Shown here: in pieces, positions 22,248 to 33,085 of the stretch | How positions within the stretch are numbered: the first letter of the stretch is position 1 | How the letters are laid out: every line of letters begins with the position of its first letter | Assembly (NCBI GenBank): GCA_041608775.1 | Contig: JBFISC010000005.1 | Span: forward strand, 1 to 33,095 | From: UBA7803 sp041608775 | Lineage (GTDB): Bacteria; Pseudomonadota; Gammaproteobacteria; Pseudomonadales; Azotimanducaceae | Direction: 5' to 3' | DNA: 33,095 nucleotides | Made by a program: the position numbers and the translations under genes | Notes under the pieces: model-generated | What the model saw: only the letters and a program-made list of their open reading frames with translations | The model's database searches: none | What the model was told of the DNA's origin: nothing

Positions 22248-24533
22248 TCAGTCGTGGTAGCTGGGGACCACGCGCCCGAGCCCGGCCCTGACCAGCTGGG
22301 CGCGCATATAGGACATCACCTCGCGGGCCGTGGTCATGCGCAGCACGCGCACCAGCATCCGGCGGGCGTCGCTGCGTTTGATGTTGCGCATCACCCACTT
22401 CACCTTCGGCAGGTTGGTGGCGTTCATCGACAGCACGTCATAGCCCATGGCCATGAGCAGCACGGCGCCGATGGGCGAACCCGCAAGCTCGCCGCAGATG
22501 CCGATCGGCGTGGCTTCGCGGTGCGCGGCCCGGGCCACCTCCCGCAGCGCGGTCAGCACCGCGGGGTGGATCTCCTGATAGAGATCCGCCACCCGGGGGT
22601 TGTTCCGGTCGACGGCTAGCATGTACTGGGTGAGATCGTTGGATCCCACGTTCAGGAAGTCCACGCGGCGCGCCAGCTCCCGGGCCTGGTACACGGCGGC
22701 CGGCACCTCGACCATCACCCCGACCATGGGCTGCTTGACCTGCACCCCTTCCTCGAGGACCTCGATGTAGGCCCGATGAATGAGCGCCTTGGCTTCCTCG
22801 ACCTCGGAGATGCTGGAGATCATCGGCAGCATGATCCGCAGATCGCCACGCAGACCGGCATTGGCCTTGATCATGGCCCGGGCCTGCACCATGAAGATCT
22901 CCGGATGGTCGAGGGTGACGCGGATGCCACGCCAGCCCAGGAACGGGTTCTCCTCGATGATCGGGAAGTAGCTGAGCGCCTTGTCGCCGCCGATGTCGAG
23001 GGTGCGCATCGTCACCGGACGGGGCTCGAAGGCCTCCATGTGCTCTCGATACAGGGCCCGCTGCTCCTCCTCGGTGGGGAACCGGTCCTTGGTCATGAAC
23101 GGCACCTCGGTGCGGAACAGACCGATGCCCTCGGCGCCGCGGTCCAGCGACCGTGAGATGTCGCCGGTGAGGCCGATGTTGACCCACAGCAATACCCGCC
23201 AACCGTCCAGGGTGATCGAGGGGAGTTCCTTGAGATCCTCCAGCTCGACGGCGAACTCGCGTTCCTCGGCGATCAGCCCCTGGTAGCTGTCCACGAGCTG
23301 CGCGGAGGGGTTCAGGAACACCTCGCCGTAGAAGCCGTCGACGATCATCGACTGGCCGTCCAGATCGGCGATCGACAGGTCCACGGCGCCCATCACCGCC
23401 GGGATGTCCAGCGCCCGGGCGAGGATGGCCACGTGGGAGGTTCCGGAGCCGCGCACCGAGACGATGCCTTTGAGGTACTCGGGCGGGATGTTCGCCAGCA
23501 TGCTGGGCGTCACCTCGTGGCCCACCAGCACGGTGTTCTTCGGAAACTGGGTCTTGCGGGAGCGGATGTCCTGCAGGTAGGCGAGCACCCGCAGACCGAG
23601 GTCCTTGACGTCGGCGCCGCGCTCCCGCAGGTAGGGGTCTTCCATCTCCTCGAAGCGCCGCACGTGCTCGCGGATCACCTGCTTCAGCGCGCCCTGCGCC
23701 CATATCCCCCGCTGCACGCGCTCGCGCATGTCGCCGGCCAGGGCGTTGTCGTCGAGCATGTGCAGGTAAGCGTCGAACAGCGCCAGCTCCTCCCGGGGCA
23801 GGCTCTGGGAGAACTCCGCGCTGATCCGGCGGATGTCGTCACGAACCGCATTGATGGCGCGATCCAGCACGATCAGCTCGGTGGTGACGTCTTCTGCCTG
23901 CTTCTCCGGCACCCCCTCCAGGCTCGCCGGCGGCTGCACCACCACCGCGGTGGCGATGGCAACCCCCGGCGAGCCCGCAATGCCGCGGAACATGAGGTCG
24001 GCCGCCACCGACACCCGGCCGCTCTCCACGTCGAAGATTTTCTTGATGTCGCCGGTGGCTTCGGCATGGGCCATCACCGTGGCGAGCTGGGCCGACAGGG
24101 TGACCAGGAACGCCTCTTCGCTCTCGTCGAAGCGCCGCTTCTCGCGCTGCTGCACCACCAGCACGCCGAGCACCTGACGATGGTGGATGACGGGCACGCC
24201 GAGAAACGCGTTGAACGGTTCTTCGCCGATCTCCTTCACGAACTGAAAACGCGGATGCTCGGTGGCGTCCTCCAGGTTGATGGGCTCGGCACGTTCGGCG
24301 ACCAGAGTGGTGAGCCCCTGGCCGACCTTGAGCGAGAGCTTGCCAACGGCGCTCTGGTTGAGCCCTTCGGTGGCCACGAACAGATAGCGGTCACCCTCCG
24401 GGCTCAGCAGGTAAACCGAGCACACCTCCGTGCCGAGCGCCTGGCGCACGTCGCGCACGATGATCTGCAGCGCATCCTGAAAGGAACCTGCGGCGGCGAC
24501 ATCCTGAACGATGCGCCGGAGCGTCGTCAGCAT
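22248..24533 (-). CDS. ptsP: phosphoenolpyruvate--protein phosphotransferase PtsP (EI-Ntr)
   Basis: First enzyme of the nitrogen phosphotransferase relay; it autophosphorylates from PEP and passes phosphate to NPr. The 761-residue protein has an N-terminal GAF domain (about 15-160; LGTEVCSVYLLSPEGDRYLF, FLGVPVIHHRQVLGVLVVQQ). A linker is followed by the EI N-terminal domain with phosphohistidine H367 in GSGTSHVAILARALDIPAV. The PEP-binding barrel has LFRTEVPFM, GGDKALSYFP, NVGSNDLTQYMLAVDRNN and ICGELAG with the active-site cysteine. ATG 24533 overlaps the end of rppH by 7 bases and has GGAG 8 bases upstream. The rppH-ptsP pairing is conserved in gammaproteobacteria. No ptsN or ptsO is in the window. 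Confidence 0.97.
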   Translation of the reverse strand: MLTTLRRIVQDVAAAGSFQDALQIIVRDVRQALGTEVCSVYLLSPEGDRYLFVATEGLNQSAVGKLSLKVGQGLTTLVAERAEPINLEDATEHPRFQFVKEIGEEPFNAFLGVPVIHHRQVLGVLVVQQREKRRFDESEEAFLVTLSAQLATVMAHAEATGDIKKIFDVESGRVSVAADLMFRGIAGSPGVAIATAVVVQPPASLEGVPEKQAEDVTTELIVLDRAINAVRDDIRRISAEFSQSLPREELALFDAYLHMLDDNALAGDMRERVQRGIWAQGALKQVIREHVRRFEEMEDPYLRERGADVKDLGLRVLAYLQDIRSRKTQFPKNTVLVGHEVTPSMLANIPPEYLKGIVSVRGSGTSHVAILARALDIPAVMGAVDLSIADLDGQSMIVDGFYGEVFLNPSAQLVDSYQGLIAEEREFAVELEDLKELPSITLDGWRVLLWVNIGLTGDISRSLDRGAEGIGLFRTEVPFMTKDRFPTEEEQRALYREHMEAFEPRPVTMRTLDIGGDKALSYFPIIEENPFLGWRGIRVTLDHPEIFMVQARAMIKANAGLRGDLRIMLPMISSISEVEEAKALIHRAYIEVLEEGVQVKQPMVGVMVEVPAAVYQARELARRVDFLNVGSNDLTQYMLAVDRNNPRVADLYQEIHPAVLTALREVARAAHREATPIGICGELAGSPIGAVLLMAMGYDVLSMNATNLPKVKWVMRNIKRSDARRMLVRVLRMTTAREVMSYMRAQLVRAGLGRVVPSYHD

Positions 24534-25042
24534 TCAGGCGCTCCGGGAGATCGCCCGCAACCCGGACGGTAGGGCAGATGGGGCGCCAGCTCCTTCAGGG
24601 CCCGCCGATAAACCTCGCGCTTGAAGTCCACCACTTGGCATACCGGGTACCAGTAGCTCACCCAGCGCCAGTGATCGAACTCCGGCTTGCTGGTCACGTC
24701 AACCTGAACGCGCCGATCGTCCGCCAGCATGCGCAGCAGGAACCATTTCTGCTTCTGCCCCTTGAAGCCGGGGCTCGAGTTGTAGCGCCGCATCCGCCGG
24801 GGCAGCCGGTAGTGCAGCCAGCCGCGGGTGCGGGCGAGGATCTGCACGCTGTCCGCCGTCAGCCCCACTTCCTCGTGCAGCTCGCGGAACAGCGCTTCTT
24901 CCAGGGATTCGTCCTCGTTGATGCCGCCCTGGGGAAACTGCCAGGCGTCGCGCCCGCCCACGCGCCGCGCCCAGAGCACCTGGCCCAGGTCGTTGGAGAG
25001 GACGATCCCGACGTTCGGTCGGTAACCGTCTGCATCAACCAC
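24527..25042 (-). CDS. rppH: RNA pyrophosphohydrolase
   Basis: Nudix hydrolase that removes pyrophosphate from mRNA 5' ends and thereby starts RNase E-dependent decay. The 171-residue protein has the full Nudix box from GGINEDESLEEALF through RELHEEVGL, plus RPNVGIVLSN, WQFPQGG, and FDHWRWVSYWYPV as in E. coli RppH (176 residues). GTG 25042 is chosen because it gives the standard start VDADGYRPN; longer frames upstream have no family resemblance. The ribosome-binding site is weak. It overlaps ptsP, with which it is usually co-transcribed. Confidence 0.95.
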   Translation of the reverse strand: MVDADGYRPNVGIVLSNDLGQVLWARRVGGRDAWQFPQGGINEDESLEEALFRELHEEVGLTADSVQILARTRGWLHYRLPRRMRRYNSSPGFKGQKQKWFLLRMLADDRRVQVDVTSKPEFDHWRWVSYWYPVCQVVDFKREVYRRALKELAPHLPYRPGCGRSPGAPEC

Positions 25043-25218
25043 TGTGCTTTCGTCCAAGGATGTTAATGGCTCGATTGAACCCCAACTGCAGCAAAAATAC
25101 CAACGAGTGCCACTGCTCTCCGGCGTTTCCGCCACGGTACCGACGCCCGGGCGTTCGGGACTGTTTTTCCTGGCCGCGGAAACCGTGCGACGATGGGCGT
25201 CCGGACAAAGAGGTTTCG

Positions 25219-27290
<2,072 letters not shown>

Positions 27291-27294
<4 letters not shown>

Positions 27295-27344
27295 CCGGCC
27301 GCACCTAGCCGGCCGCACCTAGCCGGCCGCACCTAGCCGGCCGC
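27291..27344. repeat. 14-base tandem repeat with TAG stops in all six frames
   Basis: Four head-to-tail units of CTAGCCGGCCGCAC start at 27291, 27305, 27319 and 27333 (the last is 12 bases). The preceding 14 bases (27277-27290), still coding in the YyaL-like gene, match at 10 of 14 positions, so the array may have grown from the end of that gene. CTAG is palindromic and 14 is not a multiple of 3, so the units supply TAG in all three frames on each strand. The YyaL-like gene ends in the first unit and gcvPB, convergent, in the last. Each unit also contains GCCGGC, so adjacent units can pair into GC-rich hairpins. Confidence 0.9.
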
Positions 27345-28829
27345 TGGCCGCCACACCAGGTCCAGCTCCCGGGCGGCCTTCACATCGTCGAGCCGACGGA
27401 CCGGCAGCGTGTAGGGTGCGGCCCGCACCATGTCCGGCTGCTCCTCCGCTTCCCGCTGGATCGCCACCAGCGCGTCGACGAAGGCATCCAGCTCGGCCTT
27501 GGTCTCGGTCTCGGTGGGCTCCACCAGAAAGCACTCGGGGATCAGCAGCGGAAAATAGGTCGTTGGGGAGTGAATGCCGTAGTCCAGCAGGCGCTTGGCG
27601 AAATCCATGGCGGTGACGTCCAGTCGCCTGGCCTGGTCCGCAAAGGTGACGATGAACTCGTGGGTCGCCCGACGTCCCGGGTAGGCGAGCTGGAAACCGG
27701 CTTTCTCGAGCCGTCGCGCAAGATAGTTGGCATTCAGCGTGGCGTACTGGCCGACCCTCGTCATGCCCTCCCGACCGAGCATCAACGCGTAGGCGAGCGC
27801 CCGCAGCAGAATCCCCGCGTTCCCCGCGAACGCCGACAGCCTGCCGATGGACTGGGGCAGCTCCCGCTCCGTGACCCAGCGGTACGCGTCGCCGTCCTTC
27901 TCTACGATCGGCGTGGGCAGAAACGGAAGTAACCGCTTACCAACGCCTACCGGTCCCGCACCCGGGCCGCCGCCGCCGTGGGGGGTGGCGAAGGTCTTGT
28001 GGAGATTCATGTGGAGCACGTCGAAGCCCATGTCGCCCGGCTTCACCTGACCGAGAATGGCGTTGAGATTGGCGCCGTCGTAGTAGAGCAGGCCGCCGGC
28101 ATCGTGGACCACCCGGGCGATCTCCTCGACCCGGCGCTCGAACACGCCGCAGGTGGAAGGATTGGTCATCATCAGCCCGGCGGTCTGCGGGCCCACGGCG
28201 GCCTTCAGGGCTTCCAGGTCCACGTCGCCGCTGCGGTCCACGGGAACCTCGGCCACCCGGTAGCCGCACATCACGGCGGTGGCCGGATTGGTGCCGTGAG
28301 CGGCGCTCGGCACCAGAATCTCGGTGCGGGCGGTATCGCCCCGGGACTCGTGGTAGGCGCGGATCATCGCCACCCCGGCCAGCTCACCCTGGGCCCCGGC
28401 CATCGGGGTGAGCGAGACCCCCGGCATGCCGGTGGCGTCCTTGAGGATCTCCTGCAGCTCGTAGAGGCAGCCCATGAAACCCTGGCTGGAGCCCGCGGGC
28501 GCCAGCGGGTGACGGGCGAGGAAACCCGGCAGCATGGCTGCCGCATGGGCGCCCCGCGGGTTGTACTTCATGGTGCAGGAGCCGAGCGGGTAGAACTGGG
28601 TGTCGATGGCGAAGTTGCGCCGCGAGAGATTGGTGTAATGGCGCACCACCTGCAGCTCGGATACCTCCGGCAGCTCCGGCGGCTGCTCGCGCAGCACGGC
28701 CGCGGGCAGTCCTGCCAGGGCGTCGTCCGCCGTGGCCGCGGCGACCTGCTGGGCGCCGGCGCGGCGGCCCGCGCGGCCGAGCTCGAAGATGGTCAGAGGC
28801 TCACGCCGTGGCGTTGCGGTGTCGCTCAT
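27333..28829 (-). CDS. gcvPB: glycine dehydrogenase (decarboxylating) subunit 2
   Basis: C-terminal half of the P-protein in the split form; with GcvPA it decarboxylates glycine and transfers the aminomethyl group to lipoyl-GcvH. The 498-residue product binds pyridoxal phosphate at K278 in HMNLHKTFATPHGGGGPG. NFAIDTQFYPLGSCTMKYNP, SAAHGTNPATA and SPTTYFPLLIPECFLVEPTE are characteristic. ATG 28829 overlaps the gcvPA stop as ATGA and has AGGAGG about 10 bases upstream within gcvPA, so translation is coupled. The same frame stays open across gcvPA but that part does not look like protein. Its stop lies in the tandem-repeat array shared with the convergent YyaL-like gene. Confidence 0.97.
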   Translation of the reverse strand: MSDTATPRREPLTIFELGRAGRRAGAQQVAAATADDALAGLPAAVLREQPPELPEVSELQVVRHYTNLSRRNFAIDTQFYPLGSCTMKYNPRGAHAAAMLPGFLARHPLAPAGSSQGFMGCLYELQEILKDATGMPGVSLTPMAGAQGELAGVAMIRAYHESRGDTARTEILVPSAAHGTNPATAVMCGYRVAEVPVDRSGDVDLEALKAAVGPQTAGLMMTNPSTCGVFERRVEEIARVVHDAGGLLYYDGANLNAILGQVKPGDMGFDVLHMNLHKTFATPHGGGGPGAGPVGVGKRLLPFLPTPIVEKDGDAYRWVTERELPQSIGRLSAFAGNAGILLRALAYALMLGREGMTRVGQYATLNANYLARRLEKAGFQLAYPGRRATHEFIVTFADQARRLDVTAMDFAKRLLDYGIHSPTTYFPLLIPECFLVEPTETETKAELDAFVDALVAIQREAEEQPDMVRAAPYTLPVRRLDDVKAARELDLVWRPAAG

Positions 28830-30181
28830 CGCTGCAGAACCTCCTCCAGCGCGGCGGCATAGCGGTCGATGTCGGCGTCGGTGCGCTTCTCGGTCGCACA
28901 TACCAGCAGCGCGTCGTCGAAGCCGGGGTAGTACTCGCCCAGCGGCAGGCCGCCGAGGATGCCATGGGAAAGCAGGCCATCGGCCACCGCGGCGGCATGC
29001 CGCGGCAGGTTCAGCACCGCCTCGTGAAAGAACCCGTTCGACTCGAAGCGCTCGCGGACCCCGTCGATGGCGGTCAGCTTTGCCACCAGCCGGCGCGTGT
29101 TGGCGGCACTGGCCCGGGCCGCAGCGGCGATGCCCTGGCTGCCCAGCAGGCTCAGATGGATGGTGGCGGCGGTAACCAGCAGGCCCTGATTGGTGCAGAT
29201 GTTCGAGGTCGCCTTGCCGCGGCGAATGTGCTGCTCCCGGGCCTGCAGGGTCAGGGCATAGCCGGCCCGGCCCTCGAGATCCACGGTGCGGCCGATGATT
29301 CGCCCGGGCATCTGCCGCACCAGCGCGCTGCGGCAGCAGATGTAGCCGAACGACGGCCCGCCGGAGGACATGGGAATACCGAACGGCTGGCCATCCCCGC
29401 AGGCTACATCGGCGCCGTCCGAACCCCACGCGCCCGGTGGCTTGAGCACGGCCAGCGACAGCGGGTTGGCAACGGCGATGAGCAGCGCGCCGCGCTCGTG
29501 AGCCCAGTCGGTGACGGCGTCGACGTCCTCGAGCATGCCGAAGAAGTTCGGCTGCTGCAGCACTACGGCCACCGCATCGGCGTGATCGGCGAGGGCCGAG
29601 CGATCCATCCGGCCATCGTCGCCCACCGGCACGGTGACCAACTCGACGCCCTGAGCTCCGACGATGCTTCGCGTCGCCGCGCGGTAATACGGGTGAACGG
29701 TCTCCGCCATCAGCACGGTCCGGCTCTTCGCTTTGCGGTTGGCCCGGACCGCCATCAGTACCGCCTCGGCAAGTCCGGAAGCACCGTCGTATACCGAGGC
29801 GTTGGACACGTCCAGACCCGTCAGGTTGGCCATCATGGTCTGGAACTCGTAGATCAGCTGGAGGGTTCCCTGGCTGGCCTCGGCCTGATATGGGGTGTAG
29901 GCGGTCATGAACTCGCCGCGGGTCGTGAGATCCCAGACCGCCGCCGGCACGTGATGGTCGTAGCAGCCGGCGCCAAGGAAACACAGTCCGGTGTCGTCCC
30001 GGGCAGCCCGCTCGGACAGCTCGCGCAGCATCGCCATCTCGCTGACCCCACGGGGCACGCGGTTGAGGACGCCGGCGCGCATGTCGGCCGGGATCTCATC
30101 GAACAGGTCCTCGATGGCGTCGACGCCGATTTCTCTCAGCATCGCTCTTTCTTCGTCCGCGGTATGCGGGATGAAGGGCAT
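28826..30181 (-). CDS. gcvPA: glycine dehydrogenase (decarboxylating) subunit 1
   Basis: N-terminal half of the split P-protein, 451 residues. It starts MPFIPHTADEERAMLREIGV, the normal GcvPA opening. It contains FLGAGCYDHHVPAAVWDL, FMTAYTPYQAEASQGTLQ, ASVYDGASGLAEA and a C-terminal EYYPGFDDALLVCATEKRTD. This subunit lacks the PLP lysine, which is in GcvPB; together they replace the single ~950-residue GcvP of E. coli. ATG 30181 has GGAG 7 bases upstream. It lies 103 bases after gcvH on the same strand and overlaps gcvPB, so the gcvT-H-PA-PB set is likely one transcript. Confidence 0.97.
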   Translation of the reverse strand: MPFIPHTADEERAMLREIGVDAIEDLFDEIPADMRAGVLNRVPRGVSEMAMLRELSERAARDDTGLCFLGAGCYDHHVPAAVWDLTTRGEFMTAYTPYQAEASQGTLQLIYEFQTMMANLTGLDVSNASVYDGASGLAEAVLMAVRANRKAKSRTVLMAETVHPYYRAATRSIVGAQGVELVTVPVGDDGRMDRSALADHADAVAVVLQQPNFFGMLEDVDAVTDWAHERGALLIAVANPLSLAVLKPPGAWGSDGADVACGDGQPFGIPMSSGGPSFGYICCRSALVRQMPGRIIGRTVDLEGRAGYALTLQAREQHIRRGKATSNICTNQGLLVTAATIHLSLLGSQGIAAAARASAANTRRLVAKLTAIDGVRERFESNGFFHEAVLNLPRHAAAVADGLLSHGILGGLPLGEYYPGFDDALLVCATEKRTDADIDRYAAALEEVLQR

Positions 30182-30284
30182 GAGTACGCTCCGTTTGCGT
30201 TGGTCTGGATGATCGCGGGACCGCGACCGGGCCGCGGGTCAGGCCGCCCAAGCCTGCCGAATCGCGGCATCGCGGCTCCCGGCG

Positions 30285-30680
30285 CTAGTGCTCTTCGGTG
30301 TCCAGCAGCTCGCCGTAGCCTTCCGCATCGAGCAGCTCGTCGAGGTCGGCGGGATCGTCCGGCTCGATCTTGAAGAACCAGCCGTCACCGTAGGGGTCCT
30401 CGTTGACGTTCTCCGGTGCGTCTTCCAGGGTGTCGTTGATCGCGACCACCGTGCCGGACACCGGCGCGTAGATGTCGGACGCCGCCTTCACCGACTCCAC
30501 CACCCCGGCTTCTTCCTGAGCCGCCACCTGGGCGCCGACTTCGGGTTGCTCCACGAACACCACGTCGCCAAGGGCTTCCTGGGCGTGATCCGTGATGCCC
30601 ACCGAAACCGTGCCATCCTCCTCGAGTCGCGCCCATTCGTGGGTGCGGGCGTATCTGAGCTCGGAGGGAATCTCACTCAT
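30285..30680 (-). CDS. gcvH: glycine cleavage system H protein
   Basis: Lipoyl-carrying shuttle protein of the glycine cleavage complex, 131 residues. The lipoylation site is K65 in VVESVKAASDIYAPVSG. RYARTHEWARLEEDGTVSVG at the start and DPYGDGWFFKIEPDD near the end are standard. ATG 30680 has GGAG about 8 bases upstream. It lies 32 bases after gcvT and 103 bases before gcvPA on the same strand. The lipoate-attachment and L-protein genes are not in the window. Confidence 0.98.
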   Translation of the reverse strand: MSEIPSELRYARTHEWARLEEDGTVSVGITDHAQEALGDVVFVEQPEVGAQVAAQEEAGVVESVKAASDIYAPVSGTVVAINDTLEDAPENVNEDPYGDGWFFKIEPDDPADLDELLDAEGYGELLDTEEH

Positions 30681-30712
30681 GGGTCAACTCCGGAATGTGG
30701 GTCTGGCAACGC

Positions 30713-31816
30713 TCACCGATCGGCAGGCTGGTCGAATACCTTCCTGCCTTTCCGCACGAACGGCGGCTTGACGATCCGGACCGGTTTCAGCTTGCCGCGC
30801 AGGTCCACGTGGCCTTCTCCGCGGGCCGCCCTGGGCACCCGCGCCAGCGCGATACTGTAACCCAACGTCGGCGAAAATATACCACTGGTCACGGTGCCCT
30901 CACCGGCCGCCGTCACCACCGCTTGACCGTGCCTTAGCACGCCCTTTTCTTCCAACACCAGCCCTGTGAGCTTCTCGTCAACGCCATCGCGCCGCTGCCG
31001 CTCCAACGCCTGCCGGCCGATGAAATCGCGGTCCTGCGGCTGCCAGGCCACCGTCCACGCCAGGTTGGACGCCAGCGGCGAGGTGGTCTCGTCCATGTCC
31101 TGGCCGTACAGGTTGAGGCCCGCTTCCAGGCGCAGGGTGTCCCTGGCACCAAGCCCCGCGGGCTGCACGCCGCCCGCCGCCAGCGCATCCCACAGCGATG
31201 CCGCGTCGACGCCGGGCAGGATCACCTCGACCCCATCCTCCCCGGTGTAACCGGTGCGCGCCACCATCCAGTCGCCATCCTCCCGGGCGCTGAAGGGAGC
31301 GATGTCGGCGACGTCACGCCAGCCGGCGGCCGCTTCGAAACCGGCGATGGCATCCGGCCCCTGGACCGCGACCATGGCGAGGTCGCGTTCCCCGGCGACC
31401 GCGTCTGCCGCGCCGTGCCGGTCCAGCCAGGCAAGCACCTTGGCCCGGGTCGACGCGTTCACCACCGCGCGATAGCCGGCCCGGCGACGGTAGACGATGA
31501 GGTCATCGATGACCCCCCCGGCGTCGTTGAGCATCACGCCGTAGAGGGCCTTGCCCGGGGCCTCGAGCTTGTCCACGTCGTTGGCCACCAGCCGCCGCAG
31601 CAGCGCCCGCGCGCCGCTGCCGGTAATGTCGATGACAGTCATGTGGGACACGTCGAACATACCGGCCGCGGTGCGCACGGCGTGATGCTCGGCGATCTGA
31701 GAGCCGTAGTGGAGCGGCATCTCCCAGCCGGCGAAATCCACCATCCTGCCGCCGGCGGCGACGTGGGCGGCATGCAGCGGCGTGCGCCGGGGGCTGTCCG
31801 AGGGGCCGTCGCTCAT
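30713..31816 (-). CDS. gcvT: aminomethyltransferase (glycine cleavage system T protein)
   Basis: Transfers the methylene group from aminomethyl-lipoyl GcvH to tetrahydrofolate, releasing ammonia. The 367-residue protein has FAGWEMPLHYGSQIAEHHAV, AAGMFDVSHM, VDDLIVYR-like positions (GGVIDDLIVYRRR), RTGYTGEDGVEVI and DETTSPLASNLAWTV. These include the conserved aspartate near the folate site in the MFDVSH region. Length is as expected (E. coli 364). Start ATG 31816. It heads the gcv genes, 54 bases after ubiI; this gap is too short for a tandem glycine riboswitch. Confidence 0.97.
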   Translation of the reverse strand: MSDGPSDSPRRTPLHAAHVAAGGRMVDFAGWEMPLHYGSQIAEHHAVRTAAGMFDVSHMTVIDITGSGARALLRRLVANDVDKLEAPGKALYGVMLNDAGGVIDDLIVYRRRAGYRAVVNASTRAKVLAWLDRHGAADAVAGERDLAMVAVQGPDAIAGFEAAAGWRDVADIAPFSAREDGDWMVARTGYTGEDGVEVILPGVDAASLWDALAAGGVQPAGLGARDTLRLEAGLNLYGQDMDETTSPLASNLAWTVAWQPQDRDFIGRQALERQRRDGVDEKLTGLVLEEKGVLRHGQAVVTAAGEGTVTSGIFSPTLGYSIALARVPRAARGEGHVDLRGKLKPVRIVKPPFVRKGRKVFDQPADR

Positions 31817-31843
31817 GAAAGGCTACCGTGCAGTGGACGCGGC

Positions 31844-31849
31844 ATTGTA
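31844..31849 (-). promoter_or_regulatory. possible -10 element for the gcv genes
   Basis: TACAAT on the minus strand, 28 bases before the gcvT ATG. Upstream is a small inverted repeat (GCCC/GGGC, about 31859-31869) near the ubiI stop, which could be a weak terminator or the upstream half of a hairpin. No -35 box is convincing, so gcvT may also be read from ubiI. Confidence 0.3.
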
Positions 31850-31870
31850 AAGGCGGCAGCCCGCCGGGCG

Positions 31871-33085
31871 CTATCGAGCGCCGGCCAGGCCCCGCCCCAC
31901 CGGCCCCAGACCCATGGCCTCCTGCATGATCTGCCGCTTCACCGGCGCAGCGCGGTCGAGCCAGCGAACCCCGAGGTTGCGCAGCAGCTGCGACACCGGA
32001 TCGCCCTGGGCATAGACCCGCCGCAGCGCGCCCATGACCCCGACCATAAACCGCGCCCGAGCCGTCCGCTGGCGATCGAACGCGCGCCAGAGACCGGGGG
32101 CACCGGGATCTCCGCCGCCGGCCTGGTCGAGGACGGCCAGCAGATCGCGGACGTCTTCCAGCCCCAGGTTGGCGCCCTGACCCGCCAGCGGGTGCAGCAC
32201 CCGTGCCGCGTCACCGACCAGCAGCACGCGCGGATGAGGCGCGAAAGACGCCGCCAGCTGCTGGCTCAGGGGAAAGTCGACCCGCGCGTCGACGGCCTCG
32301 ACGTCGCCGAGCCGGCCCTGGGTCGCGCGGGTGAGTGCGGCTGCGAAGTCGCCGGCATCCAGCGCCAGACGCTGCCGCGCGCGCTCGGGAGACTGAGACC
32401 AGATCACCGAGCAGACCCGCGGGTCGCGGCCCGGCAGCAGCGCCAGCGGCCCGTCGATGAGAAACCGTTGATAGGCGGTCGCCTCATGGGCGCGGGCAAA
32501 CCGCGCCGCCGTGGCCACCGCCATGTGCCCGACGTCGAAGGTCTGAAGGGATACCCCGAGCCCCTCGCGGACCGGCGAGGCCGCCCCGTCGGCGGCCACC
32601 ACCAGCCCGGCGGTGACCGACGCATCGCCCAAGGCCACCGTCGCGGCTTCGGGTCCCGGTGCCACGCCGGTGACCGGCGCCGCGGCGATCGTGACCTCAG
32701 GGCGCTGCGCCAGGGCATCCCACAGCGCGAGGGTGGCAGGGCCGTTCTCGACGATCCAGCCGAGCTCGTCGCGGTCGACCTCCGCCGCATCGAAGATCAT
32801 GGCCTGGGTCCCGCGCTCTTCCCACACCTCCATGCGCCGATAGGGGGCGCGCGGCAGCCCGGCCCACACGCCCAGCTCCTCCAGCAGGCGGCGGGAGGCG
32901 GGCGACAGCGCCACCGTGCGCAGCTCCCAGCCGAAAAGGCCGCGCCGCACCTCGGGCCGTCTGGGTTCCAGCAGCAGCACCCGGCGGCCCTGCCTTGCCA
33001 GGCCAAGCGCCGCCGCCGCGCCAATCATGCCGCCACCGACCACGGCCACGTCGTAGGGACCCTGGTCGACGGACGCTTCAGCCAC
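31871..33085 (-). CDS. ubiI: FAD-dependent ubiquinone-biosynthesis hydroxylase (UbiI-like)
   Basis: Flavin monooxygenase that hydroxylates the aromatic ring of a polyprenylphenol on the path to ubiquinone. The 404-residue protein has the dinucleotide loop VAVVGGGMIGAAAALGLA near the N-terminus, MEVWEERGT and WIVENGPATLALW as in E. coli UbiI (VisC), and the FAD motif LVGDAARVLHPLAGQGANLG (GD and the UbiH/COQ6 signature). Its C-terminus VKRQIMQEAMGL also matches UbiI. GTG 33085 is the first possible start seen; the frame is open to the window edge, so an earlier start cannot be excluded. A gene upstream (ubiH would be expected) may end within the last few bases. UbiI next to gcvT matches the E. 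coli region. Confidence 0.9.
   Translation of the reverse strand: MAEASVDQGPYDVAVVGGGMIGAAAALGLARQGRRVLLLEPRRPEVRRGLFGWELRTVALSPASRRLLEELGVWAGLPRAPYRRMEVWEERGTQAMIFDAAEVDRDELGWIVENGPATLALWDALAQRPEVTIAAAPVTGVAPGPEAATVALGDASVTAGLVVAADGAASPVREGLGVSLQTFDVGHMAVATAARFARAHEATAYQRFLIDGPLALLPGRDPRVCSVIWSQSPERARQRLALDAGDFAAALTRATQGRLGDVEAVDARVDFPLSQQLAASFAPHPRVLLVGDAARVLHPLAGQGANLGLEDVRDLLAVLDQAGGGDPGAPGLWRAFDRQRTARARFMVGVMGALRRVYAQGDPVSQLLRNLGVRWLDRAAPVKRQIMQEAMGLGPVGRGLAGAR

Noticed and set aside
28830..29984. Open frame continuing upstream of gcvPB through gcvPA, which would make an 883-residue protein
   Set aside because: The upstream part is an out-of-frame reading of gcvPA, Gly/Arg-rich and without domains. 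gcvPB has its own ATG with a strong ribosome-binding site, so this is not a fusion.
31817..31870. Glycine riboswitch upstream of gcvT
   Set aside because: The gap to ubiI is 54 bases, too short for a glycine aptamer, and no aptamer-like sequence is seen.
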